From assembly GCF_002904335.1 (NCBI RefSeq), contig NZ_PPHF01000066.1:1-43418 (forward strand): 43,418 bases of DNA, read 5' to 3'. The notes under the pieces were generated by a model. The model had not been told where the DNA came from. It did no database searches and saw only the letters and a list, made by a program, of their open reading frames with translations. The DNA is from Amycolatopsis sp. CA-126428 (GTDB lineage: Bacteria; Actinomycetota; Actinomycetes; Mycobacteriales; Pseudonocardiaceae). The first letter of the stretch is position 1; the number at the start of each line of letters is the position of its first letter. Below are positions 34,224-42,559 of the stretch, one piece after another. The position numbers and the translations under genes were made by a program.

Positions 34224-34916
34224 TCAGGACGCGGAAACGGAATAGCTGTTCGAAGTGAAGTTCAACCCGCCGGAAGACGACGTGATTTCGAACCCGAACT
34301 GGACTTCGCCGAGGGTCACGTCGCCGAACCAGCCGCGGGCCTTGATCCAGTTCAGGACCGCGAGGACGTCGACGGTACCGGCGTCGGTGTTCGACGTGCG
34401 CAGGAACGAGAACACCGCGTTCGACCCGTTCGATCCCTTGTAGACGTCCCAGGTGTGCCCGCCGACGCTCACCGTCGTCTGCTTGCTGCCCAGCGGGCCG
34501 ACCGCGCCCTGCTTGTTGACCCACAACATGATTTCGTAGGCGTTGTTGTTCGCCCAGATGTCATAGGCGGTCTCGTAGGCGCCGCTGCCTGGGCGGTTCA
34601 CGCTGAAACTGCTGGAAACCTGCCGCAAGGAGCTGAGCGTCCGGCCGACGTTCTTCGCCGAGTGCGGGTACGACTTGATGCCGCCGGTGTTCGGGTGGTT
34701 CGCCCAGACTCCCCAGTTGCTGAAGGAATTCGCCCAGATCGTCTGGGGACCGGCGCCACTGCCCCAGACGTCGTTGCGGACGGTGTACCCACCGTTGGAC
34801 CAGGTCGCCCACTTGTCCGAAGACGACCAGGCGGCCGCTTCGGCCACTCCGGCGGTGGTCGCCACCACGGCGGCCGCGGTCAGCGAGACGAACAGGGAAC
34901 GCACGACGTTGTGCAT
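34224..34916 (-). CDS. Secreted GH12 endoglucanase/xyloglucanase
   Basis: 230 residues. The signal peptide spans 1-~28 (VRSLFVSLTAAAVVATTAG, cleavage near AEA-AA). The mature protein is a GH12 jelly roll. The nucleophile glutamate is in YEIMLWVN and the acid/base glutamate in VQFGFEITSSSGG. No carbohydrate-binding module is attached. Such enzymes cut beta-1,4-glucan or xyloglucan. AAAGGA sits 8 bases before the ATG. It is encoded alone. Confidence 0.92.
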   Translation of the reverse strand: MHNVVRSLFVSLTAAAVVATTAGVAEAAAWSSSDKWATWSNGGYTVRNDVWGSGAGPQTIWANSFSNWGVWANHPNTGGIKSYPHSAKNVGRTLSSLRQVSSSFSVNRPGSGAYETAYDIWANNNAYEIMLWVNKQGAVGPLGSKQTTVSVGGHTWDVYKGSNGSNAVFSFLRTSNTDAGTVDVLAVLNWIKARGWFGDVTLGEVQFGFEITSSSGGLNFTSNSYSVSAS

Positions 34917-35087
34917 GGGAATCGTCCTTTACCGGTGATCGAACGGGAGGCCTTTATGACTATTACAGGCCACTTGTCCACCGGTCAAGATTCTGTCCGT
35001 GATTTGCCGACGTGCCACCCACCCGAACAATGGCATCGATGATTTCAATGGGAGCCGGTTGTCGATTTGGTCGAATAGACCGCCGTA

Positions 35088-36794
35088 TTACCCGGACTGC
35101 GCGAGCCGGTGTTCGGCGTCGCCGGCGAGCACGAGGTAGGCGGCGGCGGTCCACGTGTAGGCGCGGTCGCGCAGGCCGTCGCCGGTCAGCGCGTCGAAGT
35201 TCTCGGCGAACCCGGACTTTTCGCACACCGCGCGGAACCGGGTGCTGACGCGGTCGGCGAGTTCGGTCGCGCCGGCGCGGCGGAGGCCGTCTTCGATCAG
35301 CACGGTGACGGGCGCCCACACCGGCCCGCGCCAGTAGCCGTCCGGCTCGTAGAACGCGGACTCCGGCCGCTCGGTCGCGAGGCCGACGCCGGTGAGGTGC
35401 GCCTCCAGCCCGGCCACGACCCTGTCCCGGACCTCCGGCGGCAGGTGCTCGCCGAGCACGATCGGCATCAGGTCCAGCAGGCTCGCCCCGGCGTGCACCG
35501 CCCCGGTCGCGGCCGAGCGGCTGACGAACTTCGTGCCGTCCCACAGCTCGCCGAGCAGCGCCGCCAGCATGGTGTCCGCTTCGGCGTCCCACCGGGCAGC
35601 CGCATCGGGATCGCCCTCCCCGGCGGCGAGCACGGCCAGTTCCTTCAGCTGCAGCACCAGGAACGCGGCGAGGTCGGGTGTCTGCACGAGCCGCCGTTCG
35701 GCGAACGGCGTCGCGTTGTCCCAGCCGCTGTCGTTGCCGTGCTCGTAGTGGGCGAGCGGCCCGCCGGGCACGCGGCGGTGCTCGAGCCAGAAGGTCGTCC
35801 ACGCCGCCAGCTGCCGGTAGGCGAGCCCGGTTTCGGGCAGGCCACCGGGAAGGCGGCCGCGCAGGCGGCCCAGGGCCCAGCCGTGGATGGGCGGTTTGAC
35901 GAAGTTGCGCAGCACCTCGGCGTGGGTGATCGAGTCGGGCAGCGCGCCCCGGGCGTCCTGGTGGTCGAAGACGACCTGGACCTGGTCCCAGGCCAGCTCC
36001 GGCCGGCCCGCCGCCAGCGCGAGCGCGTTGAAGCAGTGGTCCCAGCTCCACACCTTGTCCATCCAGTGCTTCGACATCAGCACGGCCGGGCGGCCGACGA
36101 ACCCGGCCGGGGCCACGATGGCCGACCAGAGCACGTAACAGGCGAGCTCGGCCGCCGGCGTGCGCTCGCCGCGCCACGGCGCGACCGCGTCGGCGAAGGT
36201 GGTGAACCCGGTCCGGGCGGCCGCGACCACGTCGTCGAACGCCGGTGCCGGCGAGTACGGCTCGCGGGCGCCGGGGAGTTCCTCGATCGCCACCTCCCAG
36301 GCGTCTCCGCTCACCACGACGGCCCGCTCGGCCGTGCCGAGCGCTTCGGCGCCGACGTGCCGCACCTGTCCGGAAAGGACGGTGACGCGGTAGCGGTGGC
36401 CGGTTTCGTAGGAGGTGAACACGGCCGAGCCGCCGACCGGATCGGCGAAGAAGTAGGTGCCGGTGAACGGGGTCAGCGTGGGCTCCGCCGCGCGGATCCG
36501 CAAGGCCAGGCCGCGCCCGGCGATCCGGAGCGCGTCCGGCGCCGCGAACGCCGCCGTGATCCGTTCCTCGCCGGCTCCCCAGGTGAGCGCGGACGGCGTC
36601 GCGGCGGCCGAGACGGCCGCCCGCTCGCCGTCGCGTTCGGGGACCAGCGCCAGCACGGCGTGCATGCCGTGGCGGTGGGACACCAGGTGCAGGTCGTCGG
36701 CGTAGGTGGCCTGGGCCACCACCGGGGAGACGTCGAACCACGATCCCGGGTAGCTGAACGGAATTTCCCGCAGCGAAAATTCGCCCGTGGGCAC
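35088..36794 (-). CDS. GH63-like glycoside hydrolase (MGH1-type, cytosolic)
   Basis: 568 residues from GTG 36794 with AAGGA 8 bases upstream. No signal peptide. The (alpha/alpha)6-barrel region carries SKHWMDKVWSWDHCFNALAL, HGNDSGWDNATPF and the C-terminal EPDGYWRGPVWAPV, typical of GH63-type alpha-glucosidases and the glucosylglycerate/mannosylglycerate hydrolases. It is the last gene of the LacI-controlled importer operon (27 bases after the permease), so it likely hydrolyses the imported glycoside inside the cell. The exact substrate is not readable. Confidence 0.85.
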   Translation of the reverse strand: MPTGEFSLREIPFSYPGSWFDVSPVVAQATYADDLHLVSHRHGMHAVLALVPERDGERAAVSAAATPSALTWGAGEERITAAFAAPDALRIAGRGLALRIRAAEPTLTPFTGTYFFADPVGGSAVFTSYETGHRYRVTVLSGQVRHVGAEALGTAERAVVVSGDAWEVAIEELPGAREPYSPAPAFDDVVAAARTGFTTFADAVAPWRGERTPAAELACYVLWSAIVAPAGFVGRPAVLMSKHWMDKVWSWDHCFNALALAAGRPELAWDQVQVVFDHQDARGALPDSITHAEVLRNFVKPPIHGWALGRLRGRLPGGLPETGLAYRQLAAWTTFWLEHRRVPGGPLAHYEHGNDSGWDNATPFAERRLVQTPDLAAFLVLQLKELAVLAAGEGDPDAAARWDAEADTMLAALLGELWDGTKFVSRSAATGAVHAGASLLDLMPIVLGEHLPPEVRDRVVAGLEAHLTGVGLATERPESAFYEPDGYWRGPVWAPVTVLIEDGLRRAGATELADRVSTRFRAVCEKSGFAENFDALTGDGLRDRAYTWTAAAYLVLAGDAEHRLAQSG

Positions 36795-36820
36795 AGGGGT
36801 CGTCCTTTCGGGAGAGGGGC

Positions 36821-37630
36821 TCAGTCCTTGACGGCGCCCGCGGTGACGCCGGCGGCGACGAACCGCTGCGCCAGCACGAGGAGCACGGCGGCCGGCACGG
36901 AGGCGACCACCGCCGTCGCCATGATGGAGTTCCACTCCTGGTTGTTGTTGCCGATGTAGCGGTAGATACCCAGGGTCAGCGGCCGCAGCGAGCCGCCGCC
37001 GTCGAGCGTCGCCGCGAAGACGAAGTCCGACCAGGCCCACAGGAACGAGAACAGCCCCGCCGTGACGACCCCGTTGCGGCTCGCGGGCAGCACCACCGAC
37101 CAGAACGCGCGCACCGCGCCCGCGCCGTCGATGGTGGCCGCCTGGAGGAGCTCGTCCGGCACCGACGCCATGAAGGAGGTGAGGATCAGCACGGCGAACG
37201 GCACCGCGATCGTCGAATCGGCGAGGACCAGGCCCCAGGCGGTGTTGGTGATGCCCAAGGAGACGTAGCTGCCGTAGAAGCCCAGCGCCATGATGATGCC
37301 GGGGATCATCTGGGCGACGAGCAGCACGAACCCGAGCGCCCGGTGCCCGCGCGGGCGCAGCTTGGCCAGCGCGTACGCCGAAGGGGCGGCCAGGGCCAGC
37401 GTCAGCGCCACGGTGCCGAGCGCGACGAACAGGCTGGTGGCGAAGTACGGGAGCTGCTCGCGCAGGACCCGCTCGTAGCCTTCGAACGTCGGCGCGGCGG
37501 GGAACCAGTCGGGCGGCGACTTGCGCATCCGCCCGGCCGGGGTCAGCGACACGTTGACCATCCAGTAGACCGGGAACAGCATCACGGCGGTGAGGACCAG
37601 CCCCACCGCGGTGCGCCAGTGCCGGATCAC
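36821..37630 (-). CDS. Carbohydrate ABC transporter permease (MalG type)
   Basis: 269 residues, six membrane segments, with the cytoplasmic loop SVPDELLQAATIDGAGAVRAFWSVVLP (shown in part: DELLQAATIDGAG) that contacts the ATPase. GTG 37630 has GGAGG 4 bases upstream and overlaps the previous stop by 4 bases. The operon encodes no ATPase, so a shared MsiK-like ATPase elsewhere is expected. Confidence 0.92.
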   Translation of the reverse strand: MIRHWRTAVGLVLTAVMLFPVYWMVNVSLTPAGRMRKSPPDWFPAAPTFEGYERVLREQLPYFATSLFVALGTVALTLALAAPSAYALAKLRPRGHRALGFVLLVAQMIPGIIMALGFYGSYVSLGITNTAWGLVLADSTIAVPFAVLILTSFMASVPDELLQAATIDGAGAVRAFWSVVLPASRNGVVTAGLFSFLWAWSDFVFAATLDGGGSLRPLTLGIYRYIGNNNQEWNSIMATAVVASVPAAVLLVLAQRFVAAGVTAGAVKD

Positions 37631-38571
37631 GGTGCCTCCTGCCTGCGCTGCGCGCGGATGTAGAGCAGCCCCGCGACCAGGGCCAGCAGGATGAGCACGT
37701 TGCCCACGGCCGCGCTGGGCCCGAACCGCGGCAGCATGCTGCCGAACCCGAGCTGGTAGGACCAGGTGGCGAGGGTGGTCGACGACCCGCCGGGCCCGCC
37801 CTTGGTCATGATCCAGATGACGTCGAACACCTTGAGCGTGTAGACCAGCCCCAGCAGCAGGGTGATCGCCGAAACCGGCCGCAGGAGCGGGAAGGTGACG
37901 TGCCGGAACCGCTGCCACGCCCCGGCGCCGTCGAGCGACGCCGCCTCGTACACCTCGGCCGGGATGTTCTGCAGGCCGCTGTGCAGCACGACGAGGTTGA
38001 ACGGCACGCCGATCCAGATGTTGGCGATGATCACCGAGACCAGCGACCACGACGGCGACGTCAGCCAGTCGATCCGGCCGGCGCCGAACCAGCCCAGCAC
38101 GGAGTTGACCACCCCGGACTCGGTGTTGAGCAGCCACGCCCACGTCGATCCCGAGACGATCAGCGGCAGCAGCCAGGGCACGAGGAACAGCGCGCGCAGC
38201 GTCGGGCCCAAGCGGAAGTGGCGGGCGAAGAACACCGCCATCGCCAGCCCGATGCCGTACTGGAAGAGCAGCGACGCGGCCGTGAAGACGAGCGTGTCGA
38301 GCAGCGCCGTGCGGAAGGTCGGATCGGTGAACACCGTCGCGTAGTTGTCGAACCAGACCAGCGGCGCCCCGCCGTGGACGAAGGTGCGGACGGTGTAGTT
38401 GCGCAGGCTGAGATCGACGTTCGTGACGAGCGGATAGCCGTAGCACAGCACGAGGTAGGCGACGAGCGGTGCGAGGAACGCCCACGCGAGCAGCTGCGGC
38501 CGCCGGCGCCCCGTCCGTCCGGGCGCGGGCGCGGCCGGACGGACGGTGACCGGTTCACGGATGTCCTGCAC
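37627..38571 (-). CDS. Carbohydrate ABC transporter permease (MalF type)
   Basis: 314 residues with six hydrophobic segments and the EAA-type loop IPAEVYEAASLDGAGAW. It pairs with the MalG-type permease. The start is taken as GTG 38571, 8 bases after the binding-protein stop, since the frame is not open to any better-placed start; its ribosome site is weak, suggesting coupling. Confidence 0.9.
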   Translation of the reverse strand: MQDIREPVTVRPAAPAPGRTGRRRPQLLAWAFLAPLVAYLVLCYGYPLVTNVDLSLRNYTVRTFVHGGAPLVWFDNYATVFTDPTFRTALLDTLVFTAASLLFQYGIGLAMAVFFARHFRLGPTLRALFLVPWLLPLIVSGSTWAWLLNTESGVVNSVLGWFGAGRIDWLTSPSWSLVSVIIANIWIGVPFNLVVLHSGLQNIPAEVYEAASLDGAGAWQRFRHVTFPLLRPVSAITLLLGLVYTLKVFDVIWIMTKGGPGGSSTTLATWSYQLGFGSMLPRFGPSAAVGNVLILLALVAGLLYIRAQRRQEAP

Positions 38572-38579
38572 GAGCGGGC

Positions 38580-39827
38580 CTACTTCGCCGACGCGGCGGT
38601 CGCCTGCGCGGCCGCGAGCGCGGCGTCCGGGGCCTTCGCGCCGGTGAGCGCGGCCTGCACGGCACCCCAGAGCGGTTCGGAGATCCGCGGGTACCGGGTG
38701 CCGAGGTTGTCGCCGGTGCGGCCCTTCGCGACCTTGACCGCGTCGACCCAGACCTTCAGCTCCGGCTGGGCGGCGACCTGCTTTTCCTGCACGGACGGCA
38801 CGGCGGAGACGTAGGTCAAGGCGGTGTCGGAGTCTCCGACGTTGGCCGGGCTGGTCAGGCAGGACGCGATCTTGCCCGCGGTCTTTTCGGCGTCCGGGCT
38901 GCTCTGGGCGGGCACGGTGACGAACTCGCCGCCGGTCGGGGCCGGGGCCGCTCCCCCGGCCCGCGCCGGGATCGGGAGGACGCCGTAGTCGAAGCCGGCC
39001 TTCTTCGCGTTCTGCAGCTGCCAGGTGCCGTTCTCGGCGAAGGCGTAGTCGCCGGTCGCGAACTCCTGCCAGCTGGTGGTCTGCGTGTTGCCGACCACCG
39101 AATTCGGGGCGTACCCCTTGTCCAGCCACGACTTCCACTGCGCGAGCGCCGAGACGGCGCCGGCCGAGGCGAGGTCGGTCAGGTTCGCGCCCGAGCCCCA
39201 GAACCACGGCAGGAACTGGAAGCTGCCCTCTTCGGTGCCGATGGCGGAGAACGTGATGCCCTTCTTGCCCGCGCCGTGCACCTTGGCCAGCGCGGCGTCG
39301 AGACTCGCCCAGTCCTTCACCGACGCCGGGTCGACGCCGGCCGCGGTCAGCACGGCCTTGTTGTAGTAGAGGGCGAGCGTGTTCGCCCCGATCGGGACGC
39401 CGTACACCTGGCCCTTGACGTCGGCCGCGGCGAGCAGGTTCGGGGCGACCTGCGCGGCGTCGAGCCCGGTGTCCGCATTGGACTTGAGCACGCCGCCTTC
39501 GGCCAGGGTGGAGACGACCGGGTTGTCGACCACGAGGACGTTCGGCGCGGTGTTCTGCTGGGCGGCGAGCAGCACCTTGTTGGTGAGGTCGGTCGTGTCG
39601 AACGCCTGCCGCGCGATCTTGACCCCGGCGTCGGCACCGCACTTGTCGACGACCTTCGCCCAGGCGGAGCTCGCGTCGAACTGGGGGTAGGGGTCCCAGA
39701 CGGTGAAGGCGCCGCCGGCGCCCGTCCCGCCCGTTCCGCCGCTGGGGGCCGTTCCGGAGGAGCAGGCGGCCAGCGTCGTCGCGGCGACGGCCACCGACAG
39801 CAACCGGATGATCGGGTGACGCTTCAT
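38580..39827 (-). CDS. Carbohydrate-binding lipoprotein of ABC importer (MalE type)
   Basis: 415 residues. The lipoprotein signal has lipobox LAAC (Cys ~22), then a Gly/Ser/Thr linker. The rest is an extracellular solute-binding protein family 1 fold (VPIGANTLALYYNKAVL, TYVSAVPSV). AAGGA lies 8 bases before the ATG. The promoter upstream contains a 28-base LacI palindrome, so the operon is sugar-inducible. Ligand probably an alpha-glucoside or glucosyl/mannosyl-glycerate, from the GH63-like neighbour. Confidence 0.9.
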   Translation of the reverse strand: MKRHPIIRLLSVAVAATTLAACSSGTAPSGGTGGTGAGGAFTVWDPYPQFDASSAWAKVVDKCGADAGVKIARQAFDTTDLTNKVLLAAQQNTAPNVLVVDNPVVSTLAEGGVLKSNADTGLDAAQVAPNLLAAADVKGQVYGVPIGANTLALYYNKAVLTAAGVDPASVKDWASLDAALAKVHGAGKKGITFSAIGTEEGSFQFLPWFWGSGANLTDLASAGAVSALAQWKSWLDKGYAPNSVVGNTQTTSWQEFATGDYAFAENGTWQLQNAKKAGFDYGVLPIPARAGGAAPAPTGGEFVTVPAQSSPDAEKTAGKIASCLTSPANVGDSDTALTYVSAVPSVQEKQVAAQPELKVWVDAVKVAKGRTGDNLGTRYPRISEPLWGAVQAALTGAKAPDAALAAAQATAASAK

Positions 39828-39874
39828 GGAGGGGTCCTTCCTGTCGGCACCAGCGACGACCTGGAGGCGGTCGG

Positions 39875-39902
39875 TCCATCATCGAACCGGTTCGATGATG
39901 GA
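39875..39902. promoter_or_regulatory. LacI operator O1, perfect 28-base palindrome
   Basis: The site is centred on GAACCGGTTC with arms extending to TCCATCATC / GATGATGGA, all self-complementary. It lies 48 bases upstream of the binding-protein start. The central CCGG is typical of LacI-family operators. Confidence 0.85.
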
Positions 39903-39957
39903 GGCCGCGTCACCGTAAACCCCGCGAGCACTCCTGCGCAATACTGCGTGTACTACG

Positions 39958-39973
39958 ATCGAACCGGTTCTGG
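39958..39973. promoter_or_regulatory. LacI operator O2 at the regulator's own promoter
   Basis: ATCGAACCGGTTCTGG contains the same GAACCGGTTC core (39961-39970) as O1 but with imperfect outer arms. It begins 34 bases before the LacI start, just after a possible -10 (TACGAT, 39954-39959). Confidence 0.75.
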
Positions 39974-39991
39974 AAAACGGTCAGGAGTGGC

Positions 39992-41008
39992 ATGAACATC
40001 GGGGAGATCGCGCGCCGCGCCGGGGTTTCGCGCAGCACGGTGTCGTACGCGCTGAGCGGCAAGCGCCCGGTGTCGGCGGCCACCGTGCAGCGCATCAACG
40101 ACGTCATCGCCGAACTCGGTTACCGGCCCAACGCCAGCGCCCGGGCCCTCGCCGAAGGCCGCACGCGCACGCTGGGTCTGGTGGTGCCGCCCGCCAGCCG
40201 CCGGCTGACCGACGTCCAGCTGGGGTTCGTCGGCAGCGTCGTCGACGCGGCCGCCGCCCACGACCTCGACGTCCTGCTCTCCCCCAGCGGCGGCGACCAC
40301 GACCGGTCGTTCGAGCGCATCGTGACCGGCCGGCGGGTCGACGGCGTGATCCTGATGGAGATCCTCCTCGAAGACCCGCGGGTCGAGCGGCTGAGCCAGG
40401 CGAGCCTGCCGTTCGTGACGATCGGCCACGTCGAGCACCCGGGAGCGTCCTGGTGGGTCGACGTCGATTACGGCGCCCTGATCACCCGCTGCGTGCACCA
40501 CCTGGCGGATCTCGGCCACGAAGAGGTGGTGCTCATCAACCGTTCGGCCGAGCTCGTCGCGGCGGGCTACGGCCCCGCCCTGCGCTCGGCGACGGGGTTC
40601 CTCGACGCCACCGCGGCGCGGGGCCTGACGGCGCGAACGGTGTGCTGCGCGGACGAAGCGGCCGCGGGTCTGGCTTGCTTCGAGCAGATCCGGACGCAGT
40701 GGCCTTCGGTGACGGCGGCGGTGACGATCAACGAAGCGGCCCTGCCGGGCGTCCAGCGCGCGCTGCACCGGGCGGGCCTCGAGGTGCCTCGCGACTTTTC
40801 GCTGACCGGGGTGATCGCCGAGCGCTTGGCGGAGGACTTCCACCCCCCGCTCACGGCGGCGGACGTGCCCGCGGTGGAACTGGGCCGGCTGGCGGTGGAC
40901 CTGCTGCTGGCGCAGATCGCGGACGCGGACGCGGAACCGCGGCACGCGCTGCTGGAGCCGCCGATCTCGCTGCGGTCGAGCACGGGCGCCCGGCGCCGCC
41001 ACGGCTGA
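39992..41008 (+). CDS. LacI-family repressor of the GH63-ABC operon
   Basis: 338 residues. The helix-turn-helix is at ~2-22 (IGEIARRAGVSRSTVSYALS), with hinge YRPNASARALAEG, then the effector domain (GLVVPPASRRLTDVQLGFVG; SLTGVIAERLAEDFHPPLT). AGGAGT lies 4-5 bases before the ATG. It is divergent from the importer operon and flanked by three copies of the GAACCGGTTC palindrome, making it the obvious controller. Confidence 0.92.
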   Translation: MNIGEIARRAGVSRSTVSYALSGKRPVSAATVQRINDVIAELGYRPNASARALAEGRTRTLGLVVPPASRRLTDVQLGFVGSVVDAAAAHDLDVLLSPSGGDHDRSFERIVTGRRVDGVILMEILLEDPRVERLSQASLPFVTIGHVEHPGASWWVDVDYGALITRCVHHLADLGHEEVVLINRSAELVAAGYGPALRSATGFLDATAARGLTARTVCCADEAAAGLACFEQIRTQWPSVTAAVTINEAALPGVQRALHRAGLEVPRDFSLTGVIAERLAEDFHPPLTAADVPAVELGRLAVDLLLAQIADADAEPRHALLEPPISLRSSTGARRRHG

Positions 41009-41102
41009 GCGGCCGCCGGACCCGCCCAACCCCGACATCACGCTCGCCCGGCCGGTGCTCGCAGCAGCACGACCGAGTCTCGATCCGCGGGCGCGCCCGC
41101 CC

Positions 41103-41120
41103 CATCGAACCGGTTCGATG
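41103..41120. promoter_or_regulatory. LacI operator O3, distal copy downstream of the repressor gene
   Basis: CATCGAACCGGTTCGATG is a perfect 18-base palindrome matching the O1 core and inner arms. It lies in the convergent gap between the LacI gene and the SGNH hydrolase stop, about 1.2 kb from O1, where no promoter is expected. Confidence 0.75.
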
Positions 41121-41220
41121 ACTCCCGAACTGCACGAAGGCCTCGCGGTTCACCGGCCGGCAGCCTCCGGCCCGGCCGGCGCCCCGCGGCCTCCGGCCAG
41201 ACGTAACAGCGACCGCGGGT

Positions 41221-42444
41221 TCAGCGGGCGAACACCGTCAGGTCGATCGAATCGCCGAGGACCCGGTCGCCTGCCGCGTTCGGGTGGTAACAGTCGGTGC
41301 GCCGGTCCGCGCGGATGACCGTCGGATCCGCCGGGTCGCGCAGCACGGCGTCGAAGTCGAGCACCGCGTCGAACGTCCCGGACGTGCGAATCCACGCGTT
41401 GACCGCGAGCCGGGCCTGTTCCTTCGGGCTGCCGGCGGCGTTGCACATCGGCAGGATCGTCGCGCCGACGATCCGGCGGCCCGCCGCGTGCACCCGCCCG
41501 GCGATGGTGCGCATGGCCCCGATGACCTGCGCGGCCGGGGCCGGTGGGGCGTTGTCGCCGCCGCCGAGGTCGTTCGTCCCCTCCAGGAGCAGGACGTACC
41601 GCACGCCGGGCAGCGAAAGCACGTCCCGGTCGAGCCGGGCCGGCGCGGGCGGGCCGCAGCACTGGCCGGTGGGGTCGTACGGGTTCGGCTGGACGCTGAC
41701 GGTGTTGCCGCTGATCCCGGCGTTGGCCACCGACAGCCGCCGTGACGGCGGGAGCGTCCCGAGGCGCTCGGCGAGCACGTCGGTCCAGCGCGGACCGCCG
41801 CCGAAAGCGTTGTAGCCGTCGGTGATCGAGTCGCCGAGGGCGACGATCGTGCCGCGGGCGGGCGACACCGCGCTGATCGCGTCCGCCCACCACAAGACGC
41901 CGGGAGCGAAGGGCCCGAACGCACTCCCCGACTCGTCCGCCCCGGCGTCGCCGGGTCCGGCCGAGGTGAACGACCCCGGCGTGAACGTCTCCGGCGGCGG
42001 GAACGTGTGGTCGTTGATCGGCGCACCCGGCGCGTACACGCTCACCGCGACGTGGTCGCCGCGCCGGACCGCCAGCGGCAGCGGGTCGGTCCACGCACTG
42101 GCACCCGGCGGAATCGTCACCGCGTGGCGGAAGCCGAAGGTGGCCCGGTGGTTCGATCCCGGCACCAGCGCGGGCGAATTCGTCGACGGCTGCCGGCCGA
42201 CCCAGACCGACCGCACGGTCATCGGGGTGCTGCCGAACGGGTTGCTCAGCCGCACCCGCAGCGCCACCCCGGTGGCGGTCACGGTGAGCACGTTGCGGAT
42301 GGTGGCGTCGGGGGCGGTGCCGTGCACGCCTTCGAGCGAGGACTCCGTCAGCGTCACCCAACCCGGTGGCGCGGCTTCCGCCGCGGCCGGGCTCAGCAGC
42401 GACGCGGCAACGGCCAGGACCACAGCGGTTCGGCGGATGCGCAT
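41221..42444 (-). CDS. Secreted SGNH/GDSL hydrolase
   Basis: 407 residues. Signal peptide 1-~24 (cleavage at AEA-AP). An N-terminal beta-sandwich-like region (~28-190) precedes the SGNH domain: Ser in ALGDSITDG (block I), Gly in VANAGISGN (block II), Asn in LEGTNDLGG (block III), and Asp/His in DCYHPNAAG (block V). It probably deacetylates or de-esterifies a glycan or lipid outside the cell. AAAGGA lies 8 bases before the ATG. Confidence 0.9.
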   Translation of the reverse strand: MRIRRTAVVLAVAASLLSPAAAEAAPPGWVTLTESSLEGVHGTAPDATIRNVLTVTATGVALRVRLSNPFGSTPMTVRSVWVGRQPSTNSPALVPGSNHRATFGFRHAVTIPPGASAWTDPLPLAVRRGDHVAVSVYAPGAPINDHTFPPPETFTPGSFTSAGPGDAGADESGSAFGPFAPGVLWWADAISAVSPARGTIVALGDSITDGYNAFGGGPRWTDVLAERLGTLPPSRRLSVANAGISGNTVSVQPNPYDPTGQCCGPPAPARLDRDVLSLPGVRYVLLLEGTNDLGGGDNAPPAPAAQVIGAMRTIAGRVHAAGRRIVGATILPMCNAAGSPKEQARLAVNAWIRTSGTFDAVLDFDAVLRDPADPTVIRADRRTDCYHPNAAGDRVLGDSIDLTVFAR

Positions 42445-42512
42445 CCGGGGCGTCCTTTCGTGGGGTACCGGTGGAGATCAGGCTACGACCGCCCGGCCCG
42501 CCGGGAAAGCGC

Positions 42513-42549
42513 TGTCACACGCCCGGCCGCCGGGGCCGGGCGCGTGACA
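42513..42549 (-). terminator. Strong GC-rich hairpin after the GH54 gene
   Basis: Arms 42513-42528 and 42534-42549 pair over 16 bases with one mismatch around a 5-base loop, starting 10 bases after the GH54 stop. There is no T-run, as is usual for actinobacterial terminators. Confidence 0.75.
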
Positions 42550-42559
42550 ACCGTTCCGA

